NCBI GenBank assembly: GCA_021845945.1
Contig: JAJZRD010000251.1
Coordinates: 1 to 5,268 of the forward strand
Source of the DNA: Chloroflexota bacterium
GTDB taxonomy: Bacteria > Chloroflexota > UBA6077
Direction: 5' to 3'
Length of the DNA stretch: 5,268 nucleotides
Every line of letters begins with the position of its first letter. Position 1 is the stretch's first letter. The position numbers and the translations under genes are program-made. The notes beneath the pieces were generated by a model. It ran no database searches. It worked only from the letters and a program-made list of their open reading frames with translations, and was not told where the DNA came from. Positions 4,305 to 5,268 of this stretch are shown in pieces.

Positions 4305-5268
4305 ATGAAAGCGATGAGGCTTGAGCAGTACAACGGTCCGCTGATGCTGCGGGAGTTGCCCGAGCCCCAGCTGGGGCCGCGAGACGTGCTGGTGAAGGTG
4401 GCAGCCTGCGGGGTATGCCGCACCGACGTGAAGATCCTGCGCGGTGAGATACCGCCGCCCATCGTGAACTTGCCCCACACTCCTGGTCACGAACCGGCGG
4501 GCGAGGTTGTGGCCGTGGGGCCGGAGGTTCAGGACGTAAAGGTAGGCGACCGGGTGGTTGTCTACTTCTACATCAACTGCGGCCATTGTGAGATGTGCCG
4601 CAAGGACCGGGGCAACATCTGCTTCGAGATCAAGAGGCTCGGCTTTGAGCTGCCGGGTGCCTATGCGGAATACGTCGCCGTGCCGGCCGACCACGTCATA
4701 CCCATCGGCGACGTCGAGTATCAGCAGGCGGCCATTCTGCCCGATGCGGTGGCCGTCCCCTACCATGCGGTTCGGCACCAGGCCCGTGTTGAGCCCGGCC
4801 AGGACGTGCTGATCGTGGGGGTCGGCGGGCTGGGGGTGCACGCCATCCAGATCGCAAAGCTGCAGGGGGCACGGGTAATCGCCGTCGACGTGGCCGAGGA
4901 GCGGCTGGGGTTGGCGCGGCAGCTGGGGGCAGACGAGGTGGTGAATGCCGCGGCCGGCGATCCTCAAGGGCAGGTTAGGAAGCTCACCGACGGGGCCGGC
5001 GTCGATGCGGTGATCGAAATCGTGGGAACGCCGGAGAGCCTGGCCTGGACGCTGCCTGCCACCAAGCGAGGCGGCAGGCTGATCATAGTCGGCTACGCCC
5101 CGGGCAGGCCCTGGCCCCTGGACACTATGGCCATGCACTACAACGAGTGGGAGGTGCTCGGCTCCAGGGTCGAGACCAAGACGGAATTGGCCGAGGTGGT
5201 GGCGCTGGTCCAGGCAGGCAAGCTGAAGCCTGTGGTATCCAAGACCTTCCCGCTGACCCAGATCGGAA
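4305..5268 (+). CDS. Zinc-dependent medium-chain alcohol dehydrogenase, 3' end outside window
   Basis: The frame runs open for 321 codons from the ATG at 4305 to the right edge. Family members are about 340-350 aa, so roughly 20-30 residues are missing. The N-terminal GroES-like catalytic domain holds the zinc ligands Cys38 (CGVCRTD, 35-41) and His62-Glu63 (GHE). Asp147 (LPDAVAVPYHAV) is the probable third protein ligand, where animal ADHs have Cys. The structural zinc loop is complete: Cys92, Cys95, Cys98, Cys106. The Rossmann domain shows GVGGLG (172-177), and Asp195 at the end of the second strand (VIAVDVAEER) indicates NAD rather than NADP. GGRLIIVGY (256-264) is also typical. It would oxidise an alcohol or hydroxy compound, or do the reverse, in the cytoplasm. 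GGGAG (4293-4297) lies 7 nt before the ATG. The position behind gntR and the permease suggests a shared pathway, but the subfamily and substrate cannot be fixed. Confidence 0.92.
   Translation, partial: MKAMRLEQYNGPLMLRELPEPQLGPRDVLVKVAACGVCRTDVKILRGEIPPPIVNLPHTPGHEPAGEVVAVGPEVQDVKVGDRVVVYFYINCGHCEMCRKDRGNICFEIKRLGFELPGAYAEYVAVPADHVIPIGDVEYQQAAILPDAVAVPYHAVRHQARVEPGQDVLIVGVGGLGVHAIQIAKLQGARVIAVDVAEERLGLARQLGADEVVNAAAGDPQGQVRKLTDGAGVDAVIEIVGTPESLAWTLPATKRGGRLIIVGYAPGRPWPLDTMAMHYNEWEVLGSRVETKTELAEVVALVQAGKLKPVVSKTFPLTQIG

Noticed and set aside
4242..5138. A 298-codon open frame on the minus strand
   Set aside because: It lies opposite the dehydrogenase frame, whose zinc ligands, GxGGxG motif and ribosome-binding site are all intact. 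The reverse product is rich in His, Pro, Gly and Arg without a recognisable domain, as expected for a shadow frame in GC-rich DNA.

Overview
The window is GC-rich bacterial DNA with all protein genes on the + strand. The organism is most likely a member of the Chloroflexota. This is an inference from high GC, short interspersed palindromic repeats of a kind I associate with that phylum, and gene content. No marker gene in the window proves it.

Layout. (1) 1-149: the C-terminal end of a tRNA 2-thiouridylase (mnmA). Its stop codon lies inside a perfect 24-bp palindrome. (2) 248-1078: a complete larE, the sacrificial sulfur transferase of nickel-pincer nucleotide cofactor synthesis. (3) 1079-1706: a junction zone with two copies of a hairpin repeat, one degenerate and one nearly perfect, then an internal fragment of a ComB-family (2-phosphosulfolactate phosphatase) gene lacking both ends. 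It closes with a TTGACA promoter element and a perfect 16-bp palindrome with the core TGTATATACA. (4) 1707-2441: a GntR/HutC-type repressor with a UTRA effector domain, for which that palindrome is the obvious operator. (5) 2442-2670: a 229-bp leader with a weak hairpin and no recognisable gene. (6) 2671-4245: a divergent LctP-family (lactate/glycolate permease-like) membrane transporter. (7) 4246-4304: a short gap with a very strong GC hairpin. (8) 4305 to the end: a medium-chain zinc alcohol dehydrogenase, cut off by the window edge.

How the genes work together. The left part pairs two PP-loop sulfur-transfer enzymes, MnmA (tRNA thiolation) and LarE (cofactor thiolation). The right part looks like a small catabolic unit: a ligand-sensing repressor, a permease of the hydroxy-acid family, and an NAD-type dehydrogenase that could oxidise the imported compound. 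The substrate cannot be read from sequence. The permease differs from textbook lactate permeases at a conserved motif, so lactate should not be assumed. The ComB remnant and the repeats mark the seam between the two parts and suggest past rearrangement there.
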